Assembly (NCBI GenBank): GCA_965153455.1
Contig: OZ234496.1
Location: 6,333,207 to 6,397,206 of the forward strand
DNA from: Sphagnum compactum
Lineage: Eukaryota; Bryophyta; Sphagnopsida; Sphagnales
DNA length: 64,000 nucleotides
Reading direction: 5' to 3'
Shown: positions 1 to 11,269 of the stretch, in pieces
How positions within the stretch are numbered: position 1 is the stretch's first letter
How the letters are laid out: the number at the start of each line of letters is the position of its first letter
The notes under the pieces: generated by a model
Told to the model about the DNA's origin: nothing
What the model saw: the letters and a program-made list of their open reading frames with translations, nothing else
Database searches by the model: none
Made by a program: the position numbers and the translations under genes

Positions 1-98
1 GGCATTTTTTATTTATAATGTAATATGCAACTATGCTTGGTATATAGTTAAGATCTTCTGGATTTGGTATTGCATAGAATATTCGGCCTTCTGAAGAC

Positions 99-3000
99 AT
101 GCTGCCACGGAGGTTGAGAGCAACATATCGAGAAATGGGCATGCCACACAAATCAGACTCTTCATCAACTCATTCTTCATCAAATGACTTGTCTGCTCAT
201 GATGAAGGTGTCTCTCAACCAGTTCAGGAAGCACCACTGCCTGCAAACCAAGAACAAGCGATGGATGACTTCATGGTTGACTGGTTTGGACTTGACATAG
301 TTGATGATATGTCTGGCAACCCACATGATGAAGGAGCCAATGCAGATGATCCACGTCATCAACATACTGCCCAGGGACAACGGCAGTGGCAAGAGGCGGA
401 GGCACATGCTCAAACACCTATTTTTCAAGGTGCAAGGTTAAGCCGTTTAGCAGCCATACTGGGGTTGTTAAACATCCAAGCAAAACACAAGGCAAGCAAT
501 ACTATGTTGTTAGACATTTTCCAGTATTGTCATAGCCTCTTGTTGCTTAAGGAAAATGTTTTGCCAGGATCTTGGAAGGAGGCTAAAAATATCTTATCCT
601 CCATAGGCATGGAGTATCAAATTGTCCATGCATGTGTTAATGACTGCATGCTATTTCATGGGAACAATGCCCATTTAACGGAGTGCAGTACATGTGAAGA
701 GGCTCGATATGATCCTCACATGCCTACAGAGAAGGTGCCTAGGAAATCAGTAAGGTGGTTTCCCATTATTCCTCGCTTGCTACACATGTATCGATGTATA
801 GACTTGGCCGAGTTAATGGTTTGGCATAAGAAACATCGATCAGAGCCTGGTGTTATGAGGTTACCGGTTGACTCTCCTGCTCACAAGCATGTGGAGTCAA
901 CATGGCCAGAGTTTGAGCGTGACCCTAAGCATGTGAGGTTGGGGTTAGCATCAGATGGTGTTAGTCCACATTCACTTGGAGGAAAGGGACGACCTACCTC
1001 TGTTTGGCCAGTTGTTGTCATGAATTACAACCTTCCTCCGTGGTTGTCTATGAAAAAAGGATTTTTGCTGCTTTCTCTTATTATCCCAGGGCCAAGTAAG
1101 GTGAAAAAGCTAGACACCTACTTAGCACTAGTGGTCGATGAGCTCAAAACGCTGTGGGATGGAGTATGGGCATATGATGGGAGGAAGACCACTGGAGGAA
1201 TACCACGTGTATTCAAGTTGAGGGTAATCTGCATGTGGACAATGCATGATTATCCTGGTAAGAAATCATGCACATGCCTCTATATATTTTTTTATTATTC
1301 TGTTTTGTGATTGTTTGTTGTTCTAATATTCAGTTCTTCTACAATCAGGGTTTGGTTTTGTAAGTGGGCTGCAAACTCAAGGCTACAAGGCCTGCTCTAC
1401 ATGTGGCCCAAGTTTGGAGGACATGGCTAAATACTCAAGCCATCTTCGCAAAATTGTTTACCTTGGCCATACAAAGTTTCTTCCACTAGGACATGATATG
1501 AGATCAGACCCACTTTTATTTTCATCTTTTGACATGCCTTATGGTGATGAGCGTGATATTCCAAAACCTACCACTTTTGCATATTGGAGGGATGTGGCCA
1601 ATAGAGTTATTGACCCAAATGATTCTATGGTGTTTGAGGGTAGTGGATTGACAAGGTGGGGTATACTCAACAGCTTGCCCTACTGGGGTGAGCTGAAAAT
1701 ACGTCATCTCTTGGACCCCATGCACATTGAGGGAAATGTGGGAAAGGCTATCATAAAACAGCTCTATGGAGAGAAGGACAGTAACTTTAGGGAGGCCTGT
1801 GAGGATTTTGAGAGGCATCCCGATGTGTGGATTACTGTTGATCCTAACACAGGTATTGAGCAACGACCATCAGCTCCATGGACACTTACTACACAGGAAA
1901 GAAAAGACTTTCGAAATCGCATAGGAGAGATGCGATTCCCTACAGGTTTGAACTTTGATGGCAAGGGTTGAATTTAGAAGTATTCTGTTGCTTTTATTTA
2001 TATTTAAATCTGTATGCCTTATACTGGAAAAAGAGTTTGAAGTATAGAATGTTATCTGTTGGATGTCTAGAATACTTTTGTATAATTTTATGAATCCTTG
2101 TTGTAGGTTATGGAGCTAATCTTCAAAAAGCTTTTGGTAGGGACGATGACCACAAGTGGCCAAGGTATCTCAAGACACATGACTATCATCGTTTACTGCA
2201 GCACATATTGCCTGTGGCAATAATAGGCTTAGCCAGTGCAAAAGTACAAAATGCTCTTTGGTCACTGGGATATCTATTGAGATGGGTATGCTCAAAGGAG
2301 TTATTTGTAGAGGAGATTCCAAGAATGAGGGTAATAGCAGAAGAGGTGGTATGCAAGTTGGAAAAGGCCTTCCCTCCATCATTTTTTGATTGTCAAGTGC
2401 ATTTACTAGTTCACCTTGTGGATGAAATAGCCATTGCTGGTCCTGTGCATTGTCGGTGGATGTATTGGCTTGAAAGATATATGGCAGTATTAAAGGGTTA
2501 TGTCCGTAACCATGCACGAGTGGAGGGAAGCATGGCAACAGGACACTTGGCAGCAGAGAGCATGTTTTATTGCACCAACATCTTGGCCACTATAGATCCA
2601 TCATGTCCTCATGTCTGGATGGAGGAAAGAGAAGAGGAGGAAGACCGTTTGACTGGTGCCATCAAAACACGTATGTTATTACCTACAGAGTTAATTCAGC
2701 TGACCACATTCATGTTGAATAATAGCAATGTCATGGAAGAGTGGAGGAACTTCTATGAGAATGCCAAAAGTATGAGTGGGAGATCAAGGATTTTTCCTAC
2801 GTTTCATAAGTACATGAAAGAGAAGTTGGCTGAAGTGGATCAATTGTTGGCACAAGGAGAAAGTATAGCATGTTTTCCAAAGATCACAGATGATGTTCGC
2901 ACCATTGTTCATGGACCACTGAGAGTTGTGACAACACGTTCAGCAATGTGGACACAAGGAAGACATTTCAGGTATTTATTTTTTCTATTTCATTAGGCAT

Positions 3001-3608
3001 ATTAACTCATCTTCACATTCCAGGCAAGTTTTTTAGAATGTTCTAGGATGATTTTTATGGGCATGAAGTTTCTATTATCATGTAAGTTGTTGACTCATAA
3101 TGCCTAACACAATATTAATTTCAGGATTTTCAGTTTGGATGAAAAGAGGGGCCGCACCTTTGACTGTGGAGTTCTAGGGCAATTCACTCAGGACTCTAGA
3201 AGCAGTCGGCATGACAGGAATATTGTTCGAGATATTGTGCCACATTATGGAAAGCTGGAAGAGATCTTGGTGGTATCTTATGATGCACATTCAAAGTTTG
3301 AAGAGTATGTGTTTAAGTGCAAGTGGTTTAAAGTGAACCTTGCTGGTGCAAATTGCACTGTAGTTCAGGATGAGTGCGGACACACATGGTTAAAGACATC
3401 TGCCACCAGTTATCAGCCATCTCAGTGGCAAACTTCAAAGCCATTTACTTTTCCCAGTCATGTAGAACAATGTTTTTATCTTCCTTATCCCCCAAACCCA
3501 GAGGAGTGGTCACTTGTTGTCACATATGTGCCACGGTCCCGTTCTATTCTAGGTGAGAAACCAGAGGTTGTGTTTACAACCTTTGAGGTGGATGATGACC
3601 ACGTATAG
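99..3608 (+). CDS. TNP2-like CACTA transposase (4 exons, possibly 5'-partial)
   Basis: Transposase of the tnp2 family, which binds and cuts CACTA ends in the nucleus. Four exons joined by GT-AG introns keep one frame throughout: 99-1257, 1349-1945, 2107-2971, 3125-3608 (1034 residues). Exon 1 has a Cys-rich patch (VNDCMLF, then CSTC..ARYDP) and the catalytic-region motif LGLASDGVSPHSLG. Exon 2 has LDPMHIEGNVGKAI, the family's conserved block. Exon 3 carries a DUF4218-like region (GPVHCRWMYWLERYM, LKGYVRNHARVEGS). Exon 4 carries a DUF4216-like region (VVSYDAHSKFEEYVFKCKWF). The ATG at 99 is the first in frame after a stop at 75, but an AG at 76-77 could be an acceptor, so an upstream exon outside the window is possible. 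No internal stop or frameshift was found. Confidence 0.9.
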
Positions 3609-3858
3609 TGTACCACTCATTATTTTTATGCAAATTGCCATTGAGGCTTGTGGTTCTATATTACTGCACAATGTTCATTGTGTCATTTTCTACCTATTCT
3701 GCTCCATTGTGTAATTTTATTTTTAAGAATAGGAGCACTGCTATGCGTACTTTACTGATATTTTCACTCAGTTTGCCAAGGCAAAATAGATTATAATAAT
3801 GGTTAAGTGGATTTATAGCTTCCATTTGGTTTAAAAGATTTTTTATTTTTTTTATGGC

Positions 3859-4350
3859 GTTTTGGGAATCAGATGACATTGCGAAGCCTTTTGCGAAACT
3901 TCCTTCTCCAGTAACCCTTTCACTAATTTGCGAGCTAACGCACATCGCAACTTGCGATACATACACCATTGGAAAGTTTTGTAAAAATTTGTGATGAGGT
4001 TTGCAATACATATTCAAACCCAAAATGCGAGGCGCTAAATAACGCAAGCTTGCGATGTCTTGTGACTCTCAAAGTTTGTAGCGATACTTTGTGTATTGTA
4101 AAATGTGATGTTTTGAGTATGATTAAACGTTGCGAAGTGTGGAATATCGCTAGGGTGGACGGAGACTGAGCGGGTCGCAAAGTTTTATTTGTGGTATATG
4201 TCGCAAAAGTGCTGCGATGAAATAAGGTACATTATCAATTAGCGATGGGTGGTGCTGCACAAGTTGCGATGCGTGTCGCATCGCAAATATGGCAGGTTGT
4301 TTTTGCTTCGCAAACCCTTCAGGTTTTTTGTTTGGCCCTTCGCAAAAAGG
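3859..4350 (+). repeat. CACTA subterminal repeat array (TGCGA/TCGCA)
   Basis: About twenty copies of the pentamer TGCGA or its complement TCGCA occur in both orientations within roughly 500 bp, some back to back as in TTGCGATGCGTGTCGCATCG. Such arrays bind the transposase of CACTA elements. The motif becomes rare outside this interval. Confidence 0.8.
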
Positions 4351-4367
4351 CACAATATGTAGTAGTG
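4351..4367 (-). repeat. CACTA 3' terminal inverted repeat
   Basis: Read on the minus strand this is CACTACTACATATTGTG, beginning with the diagnostic CACTA. It lies exactly at the junction with Copia integrase sequence. ATT follows on the plus strand as the putative target duplication. Confidence 0.82.
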
Positions 4368-4370
4368 ATT

Positions 4371-6108
4371 GGGTTTTCTACCGGTCCATGCTTCTTACAA
4401 ATTCCATGATGGTCCTATTGGCTCGTTCCGCAAGTCCATTTTGTTGTGGTGTGTAAGGTGCACTTGTTTGTCGTTGGATTCCACATTCATGCAAAAAATC
4501 ATCAAACTTTTTGGACACAAATTCTCCTTCGTTGTCAGATAGCAAGTTTTGATCTTCATGCTGGTTTGATTATCCACCAAGGCCTTGTATGCCTTAAAGT
4601 TGTTAAACACTTTCTCCTTTCGCTTTCAAAAGGTAAACGTGAGTTTTTCTCGGAAAGTCATCGATGAAGGTGACAAAGTATTGTGCTCCACCCTGAGATG
4701 TGGTCTTCATCGATTCGCACATATTGTTATGCACAAGTTCCAAAAGCTTGGAAGCCCTAGTCGCTTCATCTTTAGGAAAAGACGTCCTTTGATGTTTGCT
4801 TTCAATGCAAACTTCACACACATGGTGCATTTGCAGTTCTTTCAAATTCATGCCATTGACCATTTTCTCCAACTTCTTAAGACTCGCCATGTTGAGATGG
4901 CCGAGTTGTTGGTGCCAAAACATAGTTCCTTTATTCGAAGACTTGCCACATTCGCACTCTCTTTTCGAACATTGAGGTTGAGAAGATACAAATTCTTCTC
5001 TCTGCATGCTTTCGCCAGAACGATTCCATGGACATTGTTCACCTTACAACCATCCTTGTCAAACTCCACTTTCAAGCCCTCCGAAATGAGTTTCCTAACT
5101 GAAATGAGACTATTCTTCATTTTGGGAACATGAAGAACTTGAGTGATAGTTGTAAGCAACATTTTACCTCCAACTTGCATTGTGGCCTTGATGCTCCCTT
5201 TGCCAATGGCCTCCAAAATGGTGTCATCTCCCATGTACACCTTTTGTGGAACAATGGATTTGTAAGTGATGAACCACTTTCGTTCGAATGTCATGTGTTG
5301 TGTTGCTCTGGAATCGATGATCCAATCGTATGTCGTATGATTATTAACACCCAAGGCGGCAACAAACATTTGTTCTTGATCTTCATAAGCTTGGTTTTCC
5401 TTTTCTTTCTCATCACTCTTTTTTTTCAAACAATTCTTCAAAAAGTGTCCGGGTTTTTACAATAAAAGCAAAGCTTTTCGTTTGCCTTATGAGTTTTGTT
5501 AAGCAATGCGACATTTTTTATACTTTCATTTTATTTACTTTTGGAAACCTCATGAAGCAATCGAACGACGATGAATTGAAGGTCAACATCTTTAGTGGAC
5601 ATGGACTCCAAATTCGTGACCAAGTTATCAAAAGATGGGGGAAGGCTCATGAGAAATACCATGTACACGTTTTCATTTTCAATCTTCACCTCAATGGAAC
5701 GTATTGATCTGCAAGCGCCTTCACCATGTTGATGTGCGCAAGCAATTCTTCCCCTTTTTGCATTTTGATGGTGAAGAACCTCTTTCGAAGAAACAACTTG
5801 TTTTCGATAATCTTGGCTTCGTGGACACCACAAAGTGTCTCCCAAGCGCTTTTGACATTTTCGCAATATTGAATGTGTGCAAGTTGTGCATCCGTGAAAT
5901 GTTTACAAAGTAATGTAAATGCCTTGGTCGCCTTTTCGTTATAATCTGTGATTTGATTTTCATCATGGGGAATTGTTGCACTCTCATCAACAAACTTCCA
6001 AAGCCCATGCTTGGAAAGCATCATGCGCATTTTGAACTTCCAAAGGTGAAAGTTGCCACCATCAAACTTTTCCATGACTTTCGAAGACTCCATTTGGAAG
6101 GATGACAT
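4371..6108 (-). pseudogene. Copia A gag-protease-integrase remnant
   Basis: Gag starts at 6108 (MSSFQMESSKVMEKFDGGNF, a typical Copia gag opening) and has KFKMRMMLSKHGLWKFV and the later block VKIENENVYMVFLMSLPPSF in a shifted frame. A zinc-knuckle region CFYCKNP (near 5460) is broken by a frameshift. The protease motif reads DWIIDSRATQHM, with Arg where the catalytic DSGA motif has Gly. Pre-integrase (GHLNMASLKKLE, CEVCIESKHQRTSFP) and the integrase core (FVTFIDDFPRKTHVYLLKAK) follow. The last recognisable piece, near 4400, matches the integrase NG.AER.NRTIME region, with further damage. Several frameshifts and stops make it non-functional. Confidence 0.85.
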
Positions 6109-6658
6109 TTTATTGAACACAAATGCTAAAACAAACGCTCTATGTTTTTCTATTGAAATGAAGTGCAAGTGGGAAGATTTCAAGTTGAAAAACTTGCTAA
6201 TGTTTGAAGAGCTCACTTGAAACTTGAAGCTTTCAACAACTTGAAAAACCTTTCTTGCACACACTTCAAACTTCAACGTTGAAACTCTCAACAACTCGAA
6301 GAACTCTCTTCCACAAACTTTCTCAAACTTCAACGTTGAAACCTTCAACAACTTGAAGAAGTCTCTTGCACACACTTTGAACTTAAAACTTGAAACTTAA
6401 AGACTTAAAGAACACTCCACACTTGAGAACTTAGAATAGTTTGAAAAAGTCTCTTCCACACCTCCCACTCACTTGGAAAAGTTGCAAGCTCCTTGTATGC
6501 CACCACTTGGAAATGAACTCCCATTCACTTTGCAAACTAAAAAGCCTTCTCTCAAAAGGATTCTCTTTTTTTTTTGAATGCAATACAAGTTCAAAACCCT
6601 TCACTACTTCTTGTTCTAACACAATGTCCTTTGTCTTACTTGGTGTGGGCCCATAACC

Positions 6659-7214
6659 TATTGGAAACAACTTGAAAACAAGTAAGAAATGAAAGATTCA
6701 AGGTTCATGAAATGGTACAATTTTATTAACTAACAAGAAGATTACAAAGGTTATATGCTTCAACAACTAACAAGGCTTGAAGGTTCTATGTGCACTCAAA
6801 AAATCATGAAAGGAAAGAATGAAAGACTCTTCAAAATCACTCCAATATATATTATCTCGTAACCCTAAAGTAGCCCCCATTTAACCTTAACCTAGCCGCC
6901 ACCAAACCTTAACCCTAGCCGCCACCAAACCTTAACCCTAGCCGCCACCAAACCTTAACCCTAGCCGCCACCAAACCTTAACCCTAGCTGCCACCAAACC
7001 ATTACCCTAGCTGCCACCAAACCCAAACCCTAGCCGCCAACAAACCTTAACCCTAGCCATCGCCAAGCCCTAAGTAGCCTCCACTTCCAAACCCTAACCA
7101 CCACTATTCAACCTAACCTAATTACTATAAGGATGTGAATACTATTCATCCTTTTGATGAATGTTTAACACATTCATCAACATTGGGAATTAGAAACGAA
7201 TAGTATTTTTAACA
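6659..7214 (-). repeat. Copia A 5' LTR (556 bp)
   Basis: On the minus strand it runs from TGTTAAAAATACTATTCG to GTTTCCAATA, matching the ends of the LTRs at 7367-7971 and 8938-9365. The gag leader follows directly. The middle contains the GC-rich CCCTAACCCTAG-type minisatellite. CACAA at 7215-7219 is the candidate target duplication. The sequence after the LTR (minus strand GGTTATGGGCCCACACC) sits where a primer-binding site belongs, but I cannot assign its tRNA. Confidence 0.8.
6883..7075 (-). repeat. 22-bp telomere-like minisatellite inside the Copia LTR
   Basis: A 22-bp unit, AACCTTAACCCTAGCCGCCA plus CC, is repeated about nine times with point changes. It combines a telomere-like CCCTAA core with a GCC-rich spacer. 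The same array occurs in the opposite orientation in the LTRs at 7450-7735 (more units) and 9035-9125 (fewer), and repeat number explains most of the LTR length difference. Confidence 0.85.
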
Positions 7215-8929
7215 CACAAATCATTGTGCGACTTAAAACAATCTCCAAGGGCTTGGAACCAAAAGCTAGATGCTTTCTTGAAAAACATCGAGTTTGTGAA
7301 GAGTGATGCGGACTTCAATGTGTACGTTGCACAAGTTGGAAATGTCAGATTTTTCATTATCGTTTATGTTAGAAATATTATTCGTTTCTAATTCCCAATG
7401 TTGATGAATGTGTTAAACATTCATTAAAAGGATGAATAGTATTCACATCCTTATAATAGTTAGGTTAGGTTGAATAGTGGTGGTTAGGGTTTGGAAATGG
7501 AGGTTATTTAAGGCTTAGCGGTGGCTAGGGTTAGGGTTTGGTGGCGGCTAGGGTTAAGCGGTGGCTAGGGTTAGGGTTTGGTGGTGGCTAGGATTAAGTG
7601 ATGGCTAGGGTTAGGGTTTGGTGGCGGCTAGGGTCAAGCAGTGGCTAGGGTTAGGGTTTGGTGGCGGCTAGGGTTAAAACAACGGTTAGGGTTAGGGTTT
7701 GGCGGCGGTTAGGTTAGGGTTAAGTGGCAGGTACTTTAAGGTTAAGAGATAGTATATATTGGAGTGGTTTTGAGTAGTCTTTCATTCTCTCCTTTCATGG
7801 TTTTGAGTGCACATAAAACCTTCAAGCCTTATTAGTTGTTGCAAGCCATAGTTTTGTGATTGTAGCATTTGAAACATACAACCTTTGTGATTCTTGTTAG
7901 TTAATACAATTGTTCCATTTCATGAACCTTGAATCTTTCATTTCTTGCTTGTTTTCAAGTTGTTTCCAATAATTTATGTCGATGATCTCATCTTGGTGTG
8001 CAATAATAAGGACAAACTTTTGCAAGTGAAGGAAGAACTTTCTTGAAAATTTGAAATGAAAGATCTTGGCAATTTGCATTTCTTCGTTGGCATGGAACTA
8101 CAAAGGGGTCATGCACAACGTGTTTTTTACATTAACCAAATTGGTTATCTCAAGGAGATTTTCAAACGCTTTCACATGGAGGACTGCAAAGCCATTGGAG
8201 TGCCATTTGATCCCAAGACAAAGTTGAAGAAGAATGTGAACAAGGATGATGAGATGGTGAAGGTTCCTTATCAACAAGCCGTGGGATCCTTGATGTATGC
8301 CATGTTGTGTACTTGGTCGGATTTGGCATACCCAATAAGCGTGGTGAGTCAACACATGGCTAATCCAAGCCTAGAACATTGGATTGTGGTCAAGCGCATT
8401 TTTCGATACTTGCAAGGCACTTTGCAATTCAAATTACGCTTCGAGGATTACCACCCCAAGATTTGGTCGGATATTGTGGATTGGGCCGGTGATCTTGAGG
8501 ATAGGAGATCCACCACATGGTTTGTATTCATGATGGGAGGTGGAGCCATTTCTTGGAGTAATAAACGACAACCCACAAATCGCTTTGTCAATAACCGAGG
8601 CTGAATACATGGCAAGTACGCAAGCTACCAAGGAAACCATATGGATGACAAAGCTCATGAAAGAATTAGGGTATATGGAAGAAAAAAAGGCAATGGTGAT
8701 TCAATGTGACAACCAAGGTGCAATATCATTGATGAGGAGTCCCACGCAACATGCTCAAACAAAGCACATTGATGTGCAACATCACTTTGTTCGAGAGCGA
8801 GTTGAAAATGGCGAAGTTACGTTCGAATATTGTTCAACGGAGGACATGGTGGCGGATGTGCTTACCAAGGCATTATCAAAAGAACGACATAACAAATTGA
8901 TATCCATGTTTGGATTAGAAACTTCATAA
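7215..8929 (+). pseudogene. Copia element B: reverse transcriptase/RNase H remnant, split by a solo LTR
   Basis: Plus-strand pol C-terminus. 7215-7366 encodes KQSPRAWNQKLDAFL through FFIIVY; the solo LTR then interrupts, and the frame resumes at 7977 with VDDLILVCNNKDKLL (the YVDD catalytic box is split exactly at the insertion). Next come MKDLGNLHFFVGMELQ, QAVGSLMYAM and RNase H (DWAGDLEDRRSTT, SITEAEYMASTQATKE, TKHIDVQHHFVRE, ADVLTKALSKE). There is a stop before the MKDLG block and a frameshift near 8575. The 5' part of B is not here: element A lies between it and this fragment. Confidence 0.88.
7367..7971 (+). mobile_element. Solo Copia LTR (605 bp) inserted in RT of element B
   Basis: It starts TGTTAGAAATATTATTCG and ends GTTTCCAATA. 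It is flanked by GTTTA (7362-7366) and ATTTA (7972-7976), a 5-bp target duplication with one mismatch, and removing it reconnects the RT reading frame. No internal retroelement sequence adjoins it, so it is a recombination product of a once complete copy. It carries the longest version of the telomere-like minisatellite. Confidence 0.88.
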
Positions 8930-8930
8930 A

Positions 8931-9365
8931 GTGGGAGTGTTAGAAATACTATTCGTTTCTAATTCCCAATGTTGATGAATGTGTTAAACATTCATCAAAA
9001 GGATGAATAGTATTCACATCCTTATAGTAGTTAGGTTAGGGTTTGGAAGTGGAGGCTACTTAGGGCTTGGCGACGGCTAGGGTTAAGGTTTGGTGGCGGC
9101 TAGGTTAGGGTTAAGTGGCGGCTACTTTAGAGTTAGGAGATAATATATATTGGAGTGGTTTTGAGGAGTTTTTCATTCTCTCCTTTCATGGTTTTTAAGT
9201 GCACATAGAACCTTCAAGCCTTATTAGTTGTTACACGCCATAGTTTTGTGATTGTAACATTTGAAGCATACCACCTTTGTAATTTTCTTGTTAGTCAATA
9301 CAATTGTTCCATTTCATGAACCTTGAATCCTTCATTTTTTGCTTATTTTGAAGTTGTTTTCAATA
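8931..9365 (+). repeat. Copia B polypurine tract and 3' LTR
   Basis: The pol stop is followed by a purine tract GTGGGAG (8931-8937) and then the LTR from TGTTAGAAATACTATTCG at 8938 to TTTTCAATA at 9365 (428 bp). It is shorter than the other two LTRs because the telomere-like array has only a few units. GGAAT follows as one side of a possible target duplication. Confidence 0.85.
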
Positions 9366-10265
9366 GGAATCACTAGTTAACTATTATCAGCAAGGCACTT
9401 CTGCCCATCAAATCCATGATGCCCTATTAATTTGATACTGCAATGCGCCTCAACAATTGCCCTTCCAGAATATACTTAGACCAACAACTAGCTAAATTTC
9501 ACCTATTTTAGGACTACATGCTTACAACATTCATTGTCACCCCCTTGAATCATGACACCCTTCTTGCCTCCCCAAGTGTTCAAACAATAGACACAATGTC
9601 CTACAATCATACAATTACACATTGTTAACAAGAAAATGGTGAAACAAATTTATTACACAATTGGCCCATTGTGAACCATACCGACATAGCCATGGCCGGT
9701 AGTCTCAATTTGTAAGAGTTGCGTTAGGGATACTCAAGTGTGATGAAATTATTAGGGATTTTTAACAACTTCCTGTTAGAATAGGGGTTGATGAATGGGC
9801 ACAATGGTGTGGGGAGGTTGTTTTCTTTTCTGAAATACAGTATTAGTTGGGTTAGTTCTTTTCTTCAACAAAAAGTTGGTAAACCATAGTTTTGGGATTT
9901 CAGTGGCGTAATTAGGAGTGAGAAATCTCTAGAGGGTTAGGGGTAGAAACAAACACCAAAATTCATGGTGTGCAACAAAACATTGGTCTTTGTTTTTCTA
10001 GTATTTAGTGAGTAATAAGGATGTTAGGGATTTATGGAGCAGGTGAGAGGGGGTCAATGAAAGGCCTAATAGAATTAGAACAATCTTTAAGCCGTATGAG
10101 CATAGGATTAATTCGAATCAATTTAATGATTAAATAGATAATGTGATAGTGTGCCAATGGTGACAAGAAGTTTCATAATGACTGAAACATTTATTTAGAT
10201 TATGAATAAGCTCAACAAGGAATTACAGGTACATGTTAAGCCCTGGGCTATGCCATAGTGATAGT
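9366..10265. other. No gene seen between Copia B and the GHYRWLRG ORF
   Basis: AT-rich sequence with stops in all frames and no recognisable domain, repeat array or RNA. Confidence 0.5.
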
Positions 10266-10688
10266 TCATAACTGCAGGAAATCTAGAATGCGTCGAATGG
10301 TACGAACTAGGTAGTTCGCCTTGCTATTAGGAGGTAGTCGACGAATTGAACCGCGCAACCAACGATAATGTCCAACGCTGGGAATTGAAGACCATGCGAA
10401 GATAGAAGTGTTTTCGGTTTCATAACAACCTTCACAGACAGTTTCAGGTCCGTCACCAGAAGTGGGGTCGACTTGCAACAAGATCACCAGGGTGTGGGAG
10501 TTCGGAGAAATACGATAATACCAGGCTCGAAGGGGTTCAACTTCAAGATGAGCATGCACCTCTCGAGGTTCGAGTTCTTCGTCACGAGGATGCTGCGTTA
10601 GGGTCAAATCTAGAGATGACTCTAGAGGCGGTTCTTCATTCGCTTGTGCGGCTTGGGGCCCGTAAGATGTGACCATGCGCGACACCAT
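10266..10688 (-). CDS. Uncharacterised 140-residue protein, GHYRWLRG family, copy 1
   Basis: I do not recognise the family. The ORF runs from ATG at 10688 to TGA at 10266. The N-terminal third is acidic (EEPPLESS, PRDEELEPRE). The rest contains W..R.SPN.H.L, a Cys pair (CEGC), GHYRWLRG and an Arg-rich C-terminus YLVRTIRRILDFLQL. The same features end the ORF at 48192-48605, with GHYRWLRG and YLARTIRRILDFLQL conserved to the last residue while surrounding DNA differs; this is the main reason to call it coding. No membrane segment or signal peptide is evident. It lies about 0.6 kb from Gypsy LTR-like sequence on the opposite strand, so an antisense accessory ORF of a retroelement is one possibility. 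Confidence 0.6.
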   Translation of the reverse strand: MVSRMVTSYGPQAAQANEEPPLESSLDLTLTQHPRDEELEPREVHAHLEVEPLRAWYYRISPNSHTLVILLQVDPTSGDGPETVCEGCYETENTSIFAWSSIPSVGHYRWLRGSIRRLPPNSKANYLVRTIRRILDFLQL

Positions 10689-10929
10689 AATTTTAAGGAG
10701 AGGAAAAAAAAAAGATCTTCAATCAAAATCAAATTGACAATGAAAGACGGAGGACTAGTTACATTGAAATGCGCAATCGTAATTTATAAATCAAGGAAAA
10801 GAAGGAAATGCGTGAGTAATGACCTAGAACCATGGTAAAGTAAAATGTTAAGGTCAAAGGGAAAAATTGAAGGTTTAAGTGGAATTGGTTAGGGGGAAAG
10901 TGGGAAGAAGTGAAAATGTATTTTTCCTT

Positions 10930-11095
10930 CACCTTCCATTGGCCACCGAACTTGGAATATTCCATTGGCCTCTAAGCATGGAACCTTCTCCTTCTCCTTC
11001 CATTGGCCTCCAAGCATGGATCCTTCTCCTTCTCCTTCTCCTTCCATTGGCCTCCAAGCATGGAACCTTCTCCTTCACCTTCCTTCTCCTTCTCT
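10930..11095 (+). repeat. Minisatellite of CATTGGCCTCCAAGCATGGA units with CTTCTC tracts
   Basis: Four degenerate copies of CATTGGCCTCCAAGCATGGA are separated by runs of CTTCTC. The unit spacing of about 40-60 bp varies with the length of the CTTCTC tract. Confidence 0.75.
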
Positions 11096-11269
11096 TGAAG
11101 GGGCGGACTCAGATCATTGGAATTTTTTTTTTCCCCGGACATAATTTTCGATTCAAGCTGGAGAAGATTTGTTCCCACAAGCTTATTGAGGAGGAAAATA
11201 ATGATCAACCTTGGTAGTCGGGGAGAGGAGGGAGAGTAGAATGGAAATCTTGTAATAGTTTTGAAGGAA

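Larger units (their letters stand above)
1..4367 (+). mobile_element. CACTA (En/Spm) DNA transposon, 3' part; left end outside window
   Basis: The window opens inside this element. It contains a spliced TNP2-type transposase (99-3608), then a non-coding tail dense in short TGCGA/TCGCA motifs, and it stops at 4367 with an inverted CACTA terminus (reverse complement CACTACTACATATTGTG). The next three bases, ATT (4368-4370), are the candidate 3-bp target duplication typical of CACTA elements; the other copy would lie left of the window. Immediately beyond, minus-strand Copia integrase sequence resumes, so the element is inserted in that retrotransposon. The intact transposase frame suggests a fairly young copy. 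The second CACTA protein (TNP1/TNPA type) is not seen here. Confidence 0.88.
4371..7214 (-). mobile_element. Copia LTR retrotransposon A, 5' LTR to integrase, cut by the CACTA insertion
   Basis: In minus-strand order: 5' LTR (7214-6659), leader, gag from 6108, protease, and integrase up to 4371, where the CACTA element interrupts it. The remaining pol and 3' LTR must lie left of the window. Its LTR resembles the two plus-strand LTRs at 7367 and 8938, so all belong to one family. The outer junction at 7214/7215 abuts plus-strand RT sequence of another copy, which shows that A is itself an insertion. Confidence 0.85.

Noticed and set aside
6883-9140. Genuine chromosome-end telomere repeats
   Set aside because: The repeats lie inside three Copia LTRs, are interrupted by GCC-rich spacers and are followed by more genome on both sides.
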